Below, piece after piece: positions 28,023 through 38,519 of a DNA stretch of 64,000 bases; the first letter of the stretch is position 1, and the number at the start of each line of letters is the position of its first letter. A model generated the notes under the pieces. It was not told the origin of the DNA. It worked only from the letters and a program-made list of their open reading frames with translations, and did not search any database. Origin of the DNA: an uncultured SAR116 cluster alpha proteobacterium (GTDB taxonomy: Bacteria; Pseudomonadota; Alphaproteobacteria; Puniceispirillales; Puniceispirillaceae); contig CACOCY010000011.1 in assembly GCA_902625725.1 (NCBI GenBank), positions 1 through 64,000 on the forward strand, written 5' to 3'. A program made the position numbers and the translations under genes.

Positions 28023-28186
28023 CAATAAAAAATTGTTTAAAAACAAATATTTATATGTTGTCAAGAAGTCTTAAACAAAAAAAAATAATATTTTATCCTA
28101 TTTCCGGTATTTTTTCTGATAGATGTGAACAACTTTAGAGAAGATTTCAAAAATCTTGTCTAAAAATGTGCTAAATCAGTATTTTT

Positions 28187-29125
28187 TTAACTACCAATCA
28201 TCATGTTTATCCATAAAAACAAACAATAAATGGACAGAAAACAGATGCTTATTACTCTGCCTATTGGAAGCTTCATCACGATTATTACTGCTAACATTAT
28301 CGTCACTAAAATCATTACAGGCATTCCTGATAAAAGCATATCAATAGGTACTTCGAGTTCGCTTACCAACCTTGTGATGCCTAAACCTGCTGCAATGTTA
28401 AATATATTTGAGCCTATGATACTGCCAAGGGCCATATCAACCCTACGATGAAACAAGCTTGCGACTGCAGCAGCAATTTCTGGTAAGGATGTTCCAAATG
28501 CTATTATTGTAAGGCCAATGACTGTTTTTGAAATAGAAAGACCAATTGCAAGTTCTACGGCACCCCTAATTAATATTTCTGCGCCAAAGATAAGACCAGC
28601 AATGCCGGCAAAACAGTAGATAAGTGAGCGATTAAAAGAGAGCTCTTTTTCTATATTTTTATTTATTTCATATTCATCTGATCTTTGGCTGACAAGATAA
28701 ATTGTATAAATAGCCAAAATTATAACTAAAGCTAAGCCACACAAAAGAGGAAGTGAATTAAAGTAATAAGCCGGGATACAAATTAAAGCAGTGATGACCA
28801 AAAGTAGTGTCATATCTCTCGTTGTTGCTGCTTCACCAGTATTTATTGGAAACATTAAACCTATGATACCTAAAACTACTAAAATATTAGTAATGTTGGA
28901 ACCAATAATATTCCCCCAAACTATTTGTGGAGCGTCATTTAGAGCTGCTTGCAATGCAACAACTAATTCTGGAGCAGAAGTTCCAGCTGCAATTAAAAGC
29001 ACCGCTACGACATGGGCTGGTATTTGGAGATAATTAGCAATAGATACAGTACCCGGAATAATTACGTGCGCAGCGGCTAAAAGTGTAGCTAACCCAATAA
29101 CTAACATAAAAATAGAAATAATCAT
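28187..29125 (-). CDS. Calcium/sodium (cation/Ca2+) antiporter
   Basis: This 312-residue inner-membrane protein belongs to the CaCA superfamily near the YrbG group. The two alpha repeats are clear: LIAAGTSAPELVVAL in the first half and IIAFGTSLPEIAAAV in the second, each with the GTSxPE ion-binding core. A second motif pair (WGNIIGSNITNILV and LGSIIGSNIFNIAAGLG) accompanies them. About ten membrane segments are predicted. It would exchange Ca2+ for Na+ or H+; the ion coupling is not certain. The gene stands alone between gaps of about 440 and 190 bases. Confidence 0.88.
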   Translation of the reverse strand: MIISIFMLVIGLATLLAAAHVIIPGTVSIANYLQIPAHVVAVLLIAAGTSAPELVVALQAALNDAPQIVWGNIIGSNITNILVVLGIIGLMFPINTGEAATTRDMTLLLVITALICIPAYYFNSLPLLCGLALVIILAIYTIYLVSQRSDEYEINKNIEKELSFNRSLIYCFAGIAGLIFGAEILIRGAVELAIGLSISKTVIGLTIIAFGTSLPEIAAAVASLFHRRVDMALGSIIGSNIFNIAAGLGITRLVSELEVPIDMLLSGMPVMILVTIMLAVIIVMKLPIGRVISICFLSIYCLFLWINMMIGS

Positions 29126-29315
29126 TACTTGGCTAGCTCAACGCCCTTTGCATGGAAATGTTTTATAATATTTGAAACGAAAACCTTTGTATAAAATTTG
29201 CACGGCCTTCTCAAATGTAACTAAATTGATTATGATTGGAAGGTTATCATCTATGACGACCTTTTCAAAGAGGTTATTAGGTTTGTTTGTGATGAATAAG
29301 ATTTAGGAAAATTAT

Positions 29316-30332
29316 TTAAAATTCAGCATCTGATTTTAAATTAGTTCGGGTGTTTTTTAGTACCGCAGTTATTTTATTTGCAATTTTTGGCATTTGATCT
29401 AAAATTTTAGGCTGATTAAATTTTGGATTATGAGAAAATGTTTGTGTAAATCCTCCATCTCTCATTATTTTGTGAAATTTACCAAGTCTTCCATATTCCT
29501 CCTGCCAATAAGCTATTAAAACAGGCAATCCAAAAAGACACGCTTCTGTTACCATATTCACTGAGTCAGAAGTAACAATAATTTCGTCTGCTATAGAAAA
29601 AACATCTGGATATGGATTATTACTTTTACCGTCCCAAAAAAAATGTTTTTCACTGTCGTTTAGGCGCTCAAATACGTTTCTGGCTTTTCTCGGTGTACGA
29701 CGAGATGGAATAATGATAAGTCTTGCATTTTTTTCTTTTGCATATTCATATATGTCTATTGCCATTTTTTCTAGATCTCTATTAGTAACTCTGTAGCGCT
29801 TATTATTTCCACCAAGCATAACTAAAATCTGTTTTTTATTTAAAGGTCCAAATCTATCAATCATACTTGATCTACGTTTCACGATTTGGTTTTTCAATAA
29901 TGGTGTTAGGGAGCCTGTAGATAAGACGAGATTAGAGTGATTGTGTTCTGACTCTGCTATCTTATCGTGAGATGGAACTATTAGGACGTCAAAGTTTTTG
30001 GGTGATATGCCGGGGTCTTGAATGTGTATGGTTTTACTTTTACCTTTTGAAATTCGCCTTAGACCTATTGAAATGCCAGCCATTCGCCGCCCACAGGTAA
30101 CGATATAGTCAGGGTGTGGACCTTTTATCCAGTCAGGAGTTCGACCGACTGTCAATCTCCAGGTAGGTATTAGAGCAAGCCTTGGAAATAATCGAAGGAT
30201 AGGTGTTGGATAGGCCCGAAATATAATATGCTCTAATTTTAATGATTCCGTAACAGCAATACATTGATTAAGCATTCCGATAGTTCCATCAGTTATAATC
30301 CAACAGGTTTTTGACTTAATTTTATGTGGCAC
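29316..30332 (-). CDS. ELM1-like (mitochondrial fission ELM1 family) protein
   Basis: This 338-residue protein matches the ELM1/DUF1022 family: WIITDGTIGMLNQCIAV at the N-terminus, GPHPDYIVTCGRRMAG, the SKGKSKTIHIQDP segment, a glycosyltransferase-like second domain with VMLGGNNKRY, and SIADEIIVTSDSVNMVTEA near the C-terminus. In plants ELM1 recruits a dynamin to mitochondria. In bacteria the role is unknown, and the fold recalls GT-B sugar transferases, which makes an envelope glycosylation role possible. The start is GTG (reading MPHKIKSK). The divergent Lrp-type regulator starts 115 bases away. The 190-base gap downstream shows nothing I recognise. Confidence 0.8.
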   Translation of the reverse strand: MPHKIKSKTCWIITDGTIGMLNQCIAVTESLKLEHIIFRAYPTPILRLFPRLALIPTWRLTVGRTPDWIKGPHPDYIVTCGRRMAGISIGLRRISKGKSKTIHIQDPGISPKNFDVLIVPSHDKIAESEHNHSNLVLSTGSLTPLLKNQIVKRRSSMIDRFGPLNKKQILVMLGGNNKRYRVTNRDLEKMAIDIYEYAKEKNARLIIIPSRRTPRKARNVFERLNDSEKHFFWDGKSNNPYPDVFSIADEIIVTSDSVNMVTEACLFGLPVLIAYWQEEYGRLGKFHKIMRDGGFTQTFSHNPKFNQPKILDQMPKIANKITAVLKNTRTNLKSDAEF

Positions 30333-30447
30333 GTTCTTTTCGCGGTATTTTTTATTTTAGTTATAAATTTTTTCTTTAAATTTTGTAATATTCTTGCGTG
30401 ATTTGGTTTAACTATTTATGGTTTGAAAATCAAATGGGGATTATTCT

Positions 30448-30933
30448 ATGAAAAAAAAACATAAGTTGGACAAAGTTGATAGACAAATTCTTTTTGACCT
30501 TCAGAAAAATGGGAGACTAAGTAATGTTGAGCTCGCTAAAAATGCAGGAATATCCGCACCGCCATGTCTCAGGCGTGTCAGAGCCCTCGAAGAAGCAGGA
30601 GTAATTCGAGGATATAATGCAGAAATCGATCCTGAGTCATTAGGATATACGGTTACAGTATTTGCATTTGTTGGCCTTATTAGTCAAGCTGAGGTAGATT
30701 TAAAGAAATTTGAGAATATGGTATTAAGTTGGGAGGAAGTAAGGGAATGCCATATGCTAATGGGAGAAATAGATTTCCTGCTCAAAATAGTTTCTATCGA
30801 CTGGGATAACTTTCAGAAATTTTTAACTAGTAAGCTCACTCCTGCTCCTAATGTCAGCCATGTAAAAACAGCTTTATCCATTAGATCGAAGAAAGATCTT
30901 CCAGGTGTCCCTCTGACCATCAAATCAAATTGA
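30448..30933 (+). CDS. Lrp/AsnC-family transcriptional regulator
   Basis: This 161-residue regulator has the Lrp layout: an N-terminal helix-turn-helix (VDRQILFDLQKNGRLSNVEL, then LAKNAGISAPPCLRRVRALE) and a C-terminal RAM ligand-binding domain with VRECHMLMGEIDFLLKIV. Lrp proteins form octamers and respond to amino acids. The amino acid here is not known. The C-terminal SIRSKKDLPGVPL is typical of the alphaproteobacterial subgroup. It is divergent from the ELM1-like gene and converges with greA, with a gap of 30 bases. Confidence 0.9.
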   Translation: MKKKHKLDKVDRQILFDLQKNGRLSNVELAKNAGISAPPCLRRVRALEEAGVIRGYNAEIDPESLGYTVTVFAFVGLISQAEVDLKKFENMVLSWEEVRECHMLMGEIDFLLKIVSIDWDNFQKFLTSKLTPAPNVSHVKTALSIRSKKDLPGVPLTIKSN

Positions 30934-30963
30934 ATATGAATATGGTTTATATTTGCTAATTTA

Positions 30964-31443
30964 TTATCCGTTATATACTGATATGGATAATATTTCATAG
31001 GGATGTGGACCACGTGGGGTTTGAACCTCGACGGAGTCTCCGACTTTCTTTCCAATTAAACCTTTAGCGATTGGGGAGGCAGTTGAAATTTTTCGATTTT
31101 CAAGTTCAGCCTCATAAGGGCCAACAATAGAATAATTATATTCAACATCAGTAATTTCGTCTACTATTACAACTGTCACTCCAAATGTAACTGTTTCTCC
31201 TGTAATCCTGCTAGTATCGATAACCTCAGCTCGACTTGTTACATCCTCCAACTCTGTGATTCGACCCTCTATAAATGATTGTCGTTCTCTTGCAGCGTGA
31301 TATTCGGCGTTTTCGGATAAATCTCCGTGTTCTCTTGCGTCTGCAATTGCACGAATAACTTGCTGTCTTTCAACATTTTTTAATTTTTGTAGCTCCGACT
31401 TTATCTTTTCTAACCCAGATTGAGTAAATGGAATTTTTTCCAT
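30964..31443 (-). CDS. greA: Transcription elongation factor GreA
   Basis: This 159-residue protein has the GreA two-domain form. The N-terminal coiled coil (about 8-75) carries the acidic tip DAREHGDLSENAEYHAARE that stimulates RNA polymerase cleavage of backtracked transcripts. The C-terminal FKBP-like domain has SPIAKGLIGKKVGDSVEVQ. The length matches GreA/GreB, and the sequence of the tip favours GreA. It follows carAB on the same strand with a 60-base gap, a carAB-greA order common in alphaproteobacteria. Confidence 0.95.
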   Translation of the reverse strand: MEKIPFTQSGLEKIKSELQKLKNVERQQVIRAIADAREHGDLSENAEYHAARERQSFIEGRITELEDVTSRAEVIDTSRITGETVTFGVTVVIVDEITDVEYNYSIVGPYEAELENRKISTASPIAKGLIGKKVGDSVEVQTPRGPHPYEILSISVYNG

Positions 31444-31503
31444 ATTAGGCCTCTTATCTTCTTGTAATTAAATAAACGTACTAACTAATAAGTGTAATGT
31501 GAT

Positions 31504-34500
31504 TTAATTTACTCGTCTAGGCTTTGTATTTTTTAAACTATTTATGTTTTTTAAATAATCTTGAATGGGTCTCACGGATAATTTGGTTTTTTGCAATGCG
31601 TTAATTGCGGTAACAGCCGCTCTACTACCTGACACTGTCGTATAATAGGGAATATTATTTGTGAGGGCCGTCTGTCTTAACGACAAGCTATCTCTGATTG
31701 ATGCAGCACCTTTTGCTGTGTTAAAAACTAGATCAATCTCACTTGAGAGCATAGCATCCACTGCATGTGGTCTACCCTCAAAAACTTTATTAACTCTCTT
31801 AGCATAGATTCCATTATCTCTTAAATATTTTGTTGTCCCCTCTGTTGCCAATATTTCAAACCCAATGTTTGCAAGAGATGTACATATACCCACAAAGGCA
31901 GGCTTATCCTCATCTTTAATTGATACAAAAGCTGTTCCATTGATTGGTAGATCTACTCCAGCTGCTAACTGGCTCTTTGCAAATGCAATTTCAAATTCAC
32001 AATCAATTCCCATCACCTCACCAGTAGATTTCATTTCTGGGCCAAGAAAAACATCGACACCTGGAAAACGAGCAAATGGGAAAACAGCCTCTTTGACCGA
32101 AACGTGTTCTTGTTTCAAACTTATTAATGGAATTTCTGAGAGTTTTTCACCAGACATAATTCTTGCCGCGAATTTTGCTATCTCGTTCCCTGTTGATTTT
32201 GCAACAAAGGGCACAGTTCTACTTCCTCTAGGATTTACTTCTAGAAGAAATACTTTGTCGTCTTTTATTGCAAATTGAACATTCATCAATCCAATCACGT
32301 TCAAAGCAAATGCTAGGGCTCTTGTTTGTTTATAAATTTCTTCAAGAACATTATTTGGCAAGGTTTGAGGAGGGAGAGAGCAGGCAGAGTCGCCAGAATG
32401 AATTCCAGCCTCTTCAATATGCTCCATCACTCCTGCAATAAATACATCTTTTGAGTCACACAATGCATCCACATCCACTTCGATCGCGTTCTCGATAAAT
32501 CTATCAATCAACACGGGATTTTCACCTGAGACTTTCACCGCTTTCAGCATATATTGTTCCAAGTCAGATAGCTGGTGCACTATTTCCATAGCCCGCCCAC
32601 CCAATACATAAGAAGGGCGTATTACTGCTGGTAAGCCAATCCTTTTTACAATATCAATTGCTTCAACTGAAGATGTTGCAACACCGTTTTCTGGTTGTGT
32701 TAAAGATAATCTATTAATTAGTTGTTGGAACCGTTCTCTATCCTCTGCAAGGTCAATGGAATCAGGACTAGTTCCTAATATAGGTATGCCAGCCGCTTCA
32801 ATATTGCCCGCTATTTTTAGTGGCGTTTGTCCGCCAAGTTGGACTATTACACCTTTCAAAGTTCCTCTTACTTGCTCTTTAAGCAATATTTCAATTACAT
32901 CTTCACTTGTTAACGGTTCAAAATATAATCTGTCGGATGTGTCATAGTCAGTTGAAACTGTCTCTGGATTACAGTTTACCATAATTGTTTCATATCCTGC
33001 ATCGGAGAGCGCATAGGCCGCATGGACGCAACAATAATCAAATTCTATTCCTTGACCAATCCTGTTTGGACCACCGCCTAATATTACAATTTTTTCTCTG
33101 CTAGAAGGATTTGATTCGCACTCCGCATTTTCATCTTCTTCATAACTAGAGTAGAAATAGGCTGTTTCTGATGCAAATTCTGCGGCACATGTGTCAATTC
33201 GTTTGAATACGGGATGTATATTTAAAGACATTCGTAACTGGGTTACCTCCGTTTCTCGATAGTTGGTTAAATCCGCAATTCGTTTATCATGAAAACCAGC
33301 ACATTTTAATGATAACAATTCTGATTTATTTGAAGGTAGTCCAGATTTTATTAATTTCTTTTCAAGGTCAATTATCGATGAAATTTCGTTTAAAAACCAA
33401 GTATCCCACTTCGTAGTGGCATTAATTTCCTCTATGCTCATACCATATCTAATAGCCTGGGCTATGCGCAATATTCTGTCAGGTGTTTGTTGAGAAAGCC
33501 ATCCATGCAAATCATCTTTGGTTAATTTGTTTTTAGTGACTGGTAGTTTAACTTCATTTAGACCTGTCAATCCAGTTTCAAGTGAACGAAGTGCTTTTTG
33601 CAAGCTCTCCTGAAAACTTCGGCCTACAGCCATTGCCTCACCCACTGACTTCATAGATGTAGATAAATAGGGTTCTGAGCCGCTAAACTTTTCGAATGTA
33701 AATCGGGGTATTTTAGTAACAATATAATCGATCGTGGGCTCAAAGCTGGCAGGGATAATTTTAGTTACATCATTTACTAATTCGTCCAGTGTATAACCAA
33801 CCGCCAGTTTAGCGGCAATTTTTGCAATTGGAAACCCCGTCGCTTTTGACGCTAGTGCTGAAGATCTGCTCACCCGTGGGTTCATTTCGATCACAATTAT
33901 CCTGCCCGTATTTGGACAAATTGCAAACTGAACATTTGAGCCGCCTGTATCAACGCCTATTTCTCGTAACACTGCAATTGAGGCGTTGCGCAACATTTGA
34001 TATTCTTTGTCAGTAAGTGTTAAAGCAGGTGCAACGGTAATAGAATCTCCTGTATGAACACCCATGGGGTCTACATTCTCAATAGAACAAATTATGATAC
34101 AATTATCGGCTCTATCACGAACTACCTCCATTTCGAATTCTTTCCAGCCTAAAAGTGATTCTTCAATAAGAACCTCAGTTACAGGGGAGAGCCTCAACCC
34201 ATTCGATATGATCTTCAGATATTCGGCTTTATTATAAGCTATTCCTCCGCCTTCTCCGCCGAGAGTAAAAGATGGTCTGATGATAGCAGGCAGTCCAACT
34301 AGATTAAGTGCACCTTCAGCTTCATCTATAGCTTTAATTGTAGTCGAACGAGCTGATTCGAGACCAATCTTATCCATCGCAGATCGGAATAAAGAACGGT
34401 CTTCCGCTTTAGCAATAGCTTCCGGTTTAGCACCTATTAGTTCAACATTATATTCCTCTAAAATACCCCTTTCATGCAATTTCAAAGCTGTATTGAGTGC

Positions 34501-34782
34501 CGTTTGCCCTCCCATGGTAGGTAGGATGGCATCTGGACGCTCTTTAGCAATGATGGAGGTCACTATTTCTGGTGTAATTGGTTCTAAATACGTGGCATCC
34601 GCCACATTTGGGTCAGTCATAATAGTCGCTGGGTTAGAATTTATGAGGATAATGCGATATCCCACGTCTTTCAATGCTTTACACGCTTGAGTTCCAGAAT
34701 AATCAAATTCGCATGCCTGACCAATAATGATAGGTCCAGCCCCTATTATTAATATTGAAGATATATCACTTCGGCATGGCAT
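31504..34782 (-). CDS. carB: Carbamoyl-phosphate synthase large subunit
   Basis: This 1092-residue large subunit makes carbamoyl phosphate for arginine and pyrimidine synthesis from bicarbonate, ATP and ammonia supplied by CarA. The two homologous ATP-grasp halves are clear: the first opens with [20 protein letters not shown], the second with [19 protein letters not shown]. Each has its own ATP-binding block ([12 protein letters not shown] and [12 protein letters not shown]). The C-terminal MGS allosteric domain (about 950-1070) includes [16 protein letters not shown]. Length and start agree with the family. Its start overlaps the end of carA by 17 bases in another frame, so translation is probably coupled. 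Confidence 0.97.
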   Translation of the reverse strand: MPCRSDISSILIIGAGPIIIGQACEFDYSGTQACKALKDVGYRIILINSNPATIMTDPNVADATYLEPITPEIVTSIIAKERPDAILPTMGGQTALNTALKLHERGILEEYNVELIGAKPEAIAKAEDRSLFRSAMDKIGLESARSTTIKAIDEAEGALNLVGLPAIIRPSFTLGGEGGGIAYNKAEYLKIISNGLRLSPVTEVLIEESLLGWKEFEMEVVRDRADNCIIICSIENVDPMGVHTGDSITVAPALTLTDKEYQMLRNASIAVLREIGVDTGGSNVQFAICPNTGRIIVIEMNPRVSRSSALASKATGFPIAKIAAKLAVGYTLDELVNDVTKIIPASFEPTIDYIVTKIPRFTFEKFSGSEPYLSTSMKSVGEAMAVGRSFQESLQKALRSLETGLTGLNEVKLPVTKNKLTKDDLHGWLSQQTPDRILRIAQAIRYGMSIEEINATTKWDTWFLNEISSIIDLEKKLIKSGLPSNKSELLSLKCAGFHDKRIADLTNYRETEVTQLRMSLNIHPVFKRIDTCAAEFASETAYFYSSYEEDENAECESNPSSREKIVILGGGPNRIGQGIEFDYCCVHAAYALSDAGYETIMVNCNPETVSTDYDTSDRLYFEPLTSEDVIEILLKEQVRGTLKGVIVQLGGQTPLKIAGNIEAAGIPILGTSPDSIDLAEDRERFQQLINRLSLTQPENGVATSSVEAIDIVKRIGLPAVIRPSYVLGGRAMEIVHQLSDLEQYMLKAVKVSGENPVLIDRFIENAIEVDVDALCDSKDVFIAGVMEHIEEAGIHSGDSACSLPPQTLPNNVLEEIYKQTRALAFALNVIGLMNVQFAIKDDKVFLLEVNPRGSRTVPFVAKSTGNEIAKFAARIMSGEKLSEIPLISLKQEHVSVKEAVFPFARFPGVDVFLGPEMKSTGEVMGIDCEFEIAFAKSQLAAGVDLPINGTAFVSIKDEDKPAFVGICTSLANIGFEILATEGTTKYLRDNGIYAKRVNKVFEGRPHAVDAMLSSEIDLVFNTAKGAASIRDSLSLRQTALTNNIPYYTTVSGSRAAVTAINALQKTKLSVRPIQDYLKNINSLKNTKPRRVN

Positions 34783-35953
34783 GATGATTAGTCCTCTTAT
34801 CCATCAGATAGGAAAAATAATTGAATAAATTTCGAGCATCATGAGGTCCTGGTGAAGCCTCAGGGTGATATTGGACGGAAAATACGGGTAAATTCTTATG
34901 TTTAAGTCCTTCAATACTTCCATCAAACAAAGAACGATGTGTTACCTCAAGACAATCTGGTAGTTTATTTTCATCAACAACAAACCCATGATTTTGGCTT
35001 GTGATTTCTATTCGGTTTGCATTAATAACTTTTACTGGGTGATTTGCACCTCTGTGTCCTTTATCCATTTTTGAAGTGCTACCACCGAAAGCTAATGCGA
35101 TGAGCTGATGTCCAATACAAATTCCAAACATCGGTATTCCACTTTCCGTCAATGTTAGGATTTCTCTACCTGCATATTTTGCTGTCGCTGCAGGGTCTCC
35201 TGGACCATTGGATAAAAAAATACCGTCTGGATTTTGTGCGAGAACATCCTCAGCGGAGGTATCTGCAGGAAGTACGATCACCCTGCAACCGGCTGTTTCA
35301 AGACATCGAAGGATATTGTGTTTAATCCCAAAATCAAGAGCTACAACTTTGTATTGTTTTTTAGCGATCTTTGAGCGAGATTTTTGCTGCTCAAAATCAA
35401 AGCAAAAGGTACTGCCTGACCATTCGGTTGAAGTTGAACATGTGACAGTTTTTGCTAGGTCCATTCCCTTTAAGCCTGGCCAAGCACTAATTTTTTTACT
35501 AATTGCTTTCAGATCAAAATTTGCATTTTTTTGAAAAGATATTAGTGCTGTCCTTGCACCTTCATTTCGAATTTTATGGGTAAGTGCGCGGGTATCAATT
35601 CCACTAATACCAGGTAGATTATGAGTAAAAAGCCATTCTGTGAAAGGCTTTTTATTTCTCCAATTAGATGGTGTAGTCACCCTATTTCTTGTGATAAGCC
35701 CTAACGCTGAGGGCTGAGCTGTTTCCATGTCTGTAGGGTTTGTGCCAACATTACCGATATGTGGAAAAGTAAAATTGATTATCTGCCCCGCATAGGATGG
35801 GTCAGTAAGTATTTCCTGATAACCTGTCATAGATGTATTAAAACATAACTCCCCAACTGATTCGGTTTCAGCACCAAAACCATAACCATGATAAACGTCT
35901 CCGTTATCTAAAATAAGCAAAGCGTTCTTATCAGAGTACGGTATTTTAGGCAT
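34766..35953 (-). CDS. carA: Carbamoyl-phosphate synthase small subunit
   Basis: This 395-residue small subunit releases ammonia from glutamine and channels it to CarB. The N-terminal domain ([17 protein letters not shown], and [20 protein letters not shown]) is followed by a class I glutamine amidotransferase with nucleophile Cys in [17 protein letters not shown] and the His-Glu pair in [13 protein letters not shown]. It is the first gene of carAB, with overlap into carB. A 278-base gap separates it from the divergent yqeY; I found no pyrimidine or arginine regulatory site there. Confidence 0.96.
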   Translation of the reverse strand: MPKIPYSDKNALLILDNGDVYHGYGFGAETESVGELCFNTSMTGYQEILTDPSYAGQIINFTFPHIGNVGTNPTDMETAQPSALGLITRNRVTTPSNWRNKKPFTEWLFTHNLPGISGIDTRALTHKIRNEGARTALISFQKNANFDLKAISKKISAWPGLKGMDLAKTVTCSTSTEWSGSTFCFDFEQQKSRSKIAKKQYKVVALDFGIKHNILRCLETAGCRVIVLPADTSAEDVLAQNPDGIFLSNGPGDPAATAKYAGREILTLTESGIPMFGICIGHQLIALAFGGSTSKMDKGHRGANHPVKVINANRIEITSQNHGFVVDENKLPDCLEVTHRSLFDGSIEGLKHKNLPVFSVQYHPEASPGPHDARNLFNYFSYLMDKRTNHHAMPK

Positions 35954-36231
35954 AATTTTTTTTATTTATCCTCAGAGAGAATGCTTCAATTTATTGTTGG
36001 TCTAAGCTGTCTGAGACATCAAAAAGTGAATATTTCCAACAAACTGATATTGTGAATTCTTAAACAGTTAAACCTTGATTTTCTACAAAACTCAGATGCT
36101 AAGGTCAAGTGTTTGGAATAGTTTATATCTATATTAAATTAACATAAACTTGCCAGACTTGTTTTCGTTTAGTATTCAAAAGACAAAAAGTTTGTTCAGC
36201 TAACTGAAAACAATTAGAATGGCCGAAAAAG

Positions 36232-36702
36232 ATGAGAGAAGAAATATCACATTCTATGAAGGTTGCGCTTAAAGCTGGCGATAAGGTTGCTTTATCTACT
36301 ATTAGGTTGATAGCAGCAGCATTAAAAGACAGAGATATTACCGCGCGAGGTAATGGAATATCGGAGGGTATAAGTGATGATGAAATCTTGGTGATGCTTC
36401 AAAAAATGATAAAGCAACGCCGTGAGTCGTCAGTAATGTATAGGGAAGCCGGAAGGTCCGAACTAGCCGAAACAGAAGAACAAGAAATTAAAATAATAGA
36501 GCAATTTCTGCCAGAGCAATTAGGTAAAGAGGCAATTCATAATGCAATTGAATTGGCGATATCTGAAACCAGTGCCGTTTCAGTAAAAGATATGGGCAAA
36601 GTAATGGGATATCTAAAGCAGGAATATGCGGGTAAAATGGATTTCAGCCAAATCAGTGCTGAAGTAAAAAGAGCATTGATGCATTTATCTAACTATGGGT
36701 AA
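36232..36702 (+). CDS. GatB/YqeY domain protein
   Basis: This 156-residue helical protein is a YqeY-type relative of the tRNA-interacting domain of GatB amidotransferase. Conserved parts are ALKAGDKVALSTIRLIAAALK at the N-terminus, KMIKQRRESSVMYREAGR, EEQEIKIIEQFLPEQL and MGKVMGYLKQEYAGKMDFSQ. The exact function is unknown; a link to tRNA or aminoacylation is inferred from homology. It begins the yqeY-dnaG-rpoD group, which resembles the rpsU/yqeY-dnaG-rpoD macromolecular synthesis operon; rpsU is absent here. The divergent carA lies upstream. Confidence 0.88.
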   Translation: MREEISHSMKVALKAGDKVALSTIRLIAAALKDRDITARGNGISEGISDDEILVMLQKMIKQRRESSVMYREAGRSELAETEEQEIKIIEQFLPEQLGKEAIHNAIELAISETSAVSVKDMGKVMGYLKQEYAGKMDFSQISAEVKRALMHLSNYG

Positions 36703-36788
36703 TTATAAATTTTGATCTTCAACGCACATTATGGTTATCATTGAAATTCCAATTATCGCGAATTTATCTAAAAACTATTTGATTTTAT

Positions 36789-38465
36789 ATGACAATAACT
36801 CCTGAATTTATAGAAAATCTTCGTGGTAAAGTGAGTCTCTCTAGCATTATAGCGAGGCAAGTAAAACTAACTAAAAGGGGAACTCGGTCGGTCGGGCTAT
36901 GCCCTTTTCACCATGAGAAAACGCCTTCATTTAACGTAAACGATGAGGAGGGATTTTACCATTGTTTTGGATGCGGTGTAAGCGGTGATGCGATAAGTTA
37001 CTTGAGGGAAACAAGCGGATTAAGTTTTATTGATGCTGTCAGGGAGCTGGCAAGTATTGCTAGCGTGCCGATGCCTGAAATAGGTCCAATAGATAGGTCG
37101 AAACAAAAACGACAAATCGCGCTCCTGTCTTGTATTGAGTCTGCGTCAAATTTTTTTCAATCGAATTTGAAAATTGAAAAAGGTGAAAAGGCTCTAGATT
37201 ATTTAAAAAAAAGAGGGCTTACAGAAAAAATCATTGATGAATTTCATCTTGGATACGCACCACGTTCCGGTCTAAATAAGTTTTTAAAAAGTATAGAATG
37301 TACGGAAGAGGTGTCCAAATTAGCTGGACTTATATCTACTTCAGGAAGAGATGGAAAAAATTATGATTATTTCAGAGATAGAATTATTTTTCCAATTCAA
37401 AATAGAAAAGGGCAGGTGATTGCGTTTGGAGCAAGATCTCTAGGAGACTCTCAACCAAAATATCTTAACTCTCCAGAAAGTCCAAGTTTTTCAAAAAAAG
37501 CAGTGTTGTATGGTTGGATACAAGCCAGAGAGAGAGTACGGCGCAATTTACCTCTGTTGTTGGTAGAGGGATATATGGATGTAATTGCTGTGACAGCATC
37601 TGAAAAGGCAGCAGCTCTGGCTCCTCTCGGGACAGCTTTAACTACAGACCAAATAACACTAGCTTGGAAATTGCATGACGAGCCCATTTTGTGTTTTGAC
37701 GGAGATCTAGCAGGGAGAAATGCCGCCGTTAAAGCTATTAAGCGTATACTACCTGTCTTGGAGCCTGGAAAAACTATCAGGATTTCAACTCTTCCAGAAA
37801 ATATCGATCCTGATGATTTAATACGTCAGCATGGTGGTGATGGACTTTTGCTTGTCATAAATTCAGCTAAATCGCTGATAGATGCTGCTTGGTCTCAAAA
37901 CGCAAGTCTTTACAAATTGAGTCAACCTGAGCAGCGTGCATTATTCTGGCAGGAAATTAGAAATCTTGTGAGAACTATAGCCAATAATCAAATACGAGCG
38001 GCATTTGGAGATGAGATAGAGAGAAGGATTAAAGTGATGAGGGCATCAACGAGAAATGACACAGGAGCGCTAGGTTTTGGGTATATTTCTAGCTTTAACA
38101 GGACCATAGAAAGGCCTAAAACAGGTGCTTTAAGGAGAACTCAAACGCTATTGGGTTTAATGATCGCTTTTCCAAAAATAGCTATTGATAAATTTGATAC
38201 TTTGTCGGAACTAGAATTTGGAGATTTGCATTGCGAAAAAATGAAAAATCATCTATTTGATGCTTTATTTCGTGAACCAGATCTTGACGAAAGAGCACTT
38301 AGATATCATTTATCTAAATTGGGATATAACCAAACTCTGAGTGAAATTGACGAAATGTTAGCTGATTTGTGGAACGATAACAAAAAGGCAAACAAAAAGT
38401 CGGATGAAGCTAGTCAAAAGATTGATGAGATTATTTCTCTATCTCTGGCACCAAGACGTCGATGA
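36789..38465 (+). CDS. dnaG: DNA primase
   Basis: This 558-residue primase makes RNA primers for replication. The CHC2 zinc ribbon is at the N-terminus (Cys38, His41, Cys59, Cys62). The RNA polymerase core follows, including FHLGYAPRSGLNKF and IIFPIQNRKGQVIAFGAR. The TOPRIM domain contains LLLVEGYMDVIAV and CFDGDLAGRNAA. The C-terminal helicase-binding part is shorter than in many family members (total length is often 600 or more). The next gene, rpoD, starts about 55 bases downstream. Confidence 0.95.
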   Translation: MTITPEFIENLRGKVSLSSIIARQVKLTKRGTRSVGLCPFHHEKTPSFNVNDEEGFYHCFGCGVSGDAISYLRETSGLSFIDAVRELASIASVPMPEIGPIDRSKQKRQIALLSCIESASNFFQSNLKIEKGEKALDYLKKRGLTEKIIDEFHLGYAPRSGLNKFLKSIECTEEVSKLAGLISTSGRDGKNYDYFRDRIIFPIQNRKGQVIAFGARSLGDSQPKYLNSPESPSFSKKAVLYGWIQARERVRRNLPLLLVEGYMDVIAVTASEKAAALAPLGTALTTDQITLAWKLHDEPILCFDGDLAGRNAAVKAIKRILPVLEPGKTIRISTLPENIDPDDLIRQHGGDGLLLVINSAKSLIDAAWSQNASLYKLSQPEQRALFWQEIRNLVRTIANNQIRAAFGDEIERRIKVMRASTRNDTGALGFGYISSFNRTIERPKTGALRRTQTLLGLMIAFPKIAIDKFDTLSELEFGDLHCEKMKNHLFDALFREPDLDERALRYHLSKLGYNQTLSEIDEMLADLWNDNKKANKKSDEASQKIDEIISLSLAPRRR

Positions 38466-38519
38466 TGATTGGTTATGTATCGGTAGCTTAAGTCGGGGAG
38501 ATCCGGAGGATTAAAATAG

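Larger units (their letters stand above)
27748..28186. other. AT-rich gap with DnaA-box-like cluster
   Basis: This is the longest gene-free stretch (about 440 bases). Within 35 bases it holds one sequence identical to the E. coli R-type DnaA box on the minus strand (27934-27942) and two with one mismatch (27920-27928 and 27946-27954). A further one-mismatch copy lies at 28124-28132. A perfect 7-bp inverted repeat with a 5-base loop is at 28004-28022, another at 28141-28157, and a run of A followed by AATAATATTTTA lies at about 28077-28094. I see no coding potential. It could be a replication origin or a DnaA-controlled region, or chance enrichment in AT-rich DNA. Confidence 0.4.

Noticed and set aside
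35954-36231. A pyrimidine or arginine riboswitch/attenuator before carA
   Set aside because: No attenuator hairpin, leader peptide or known riboswitch motif can be seen in this 278-base gap.
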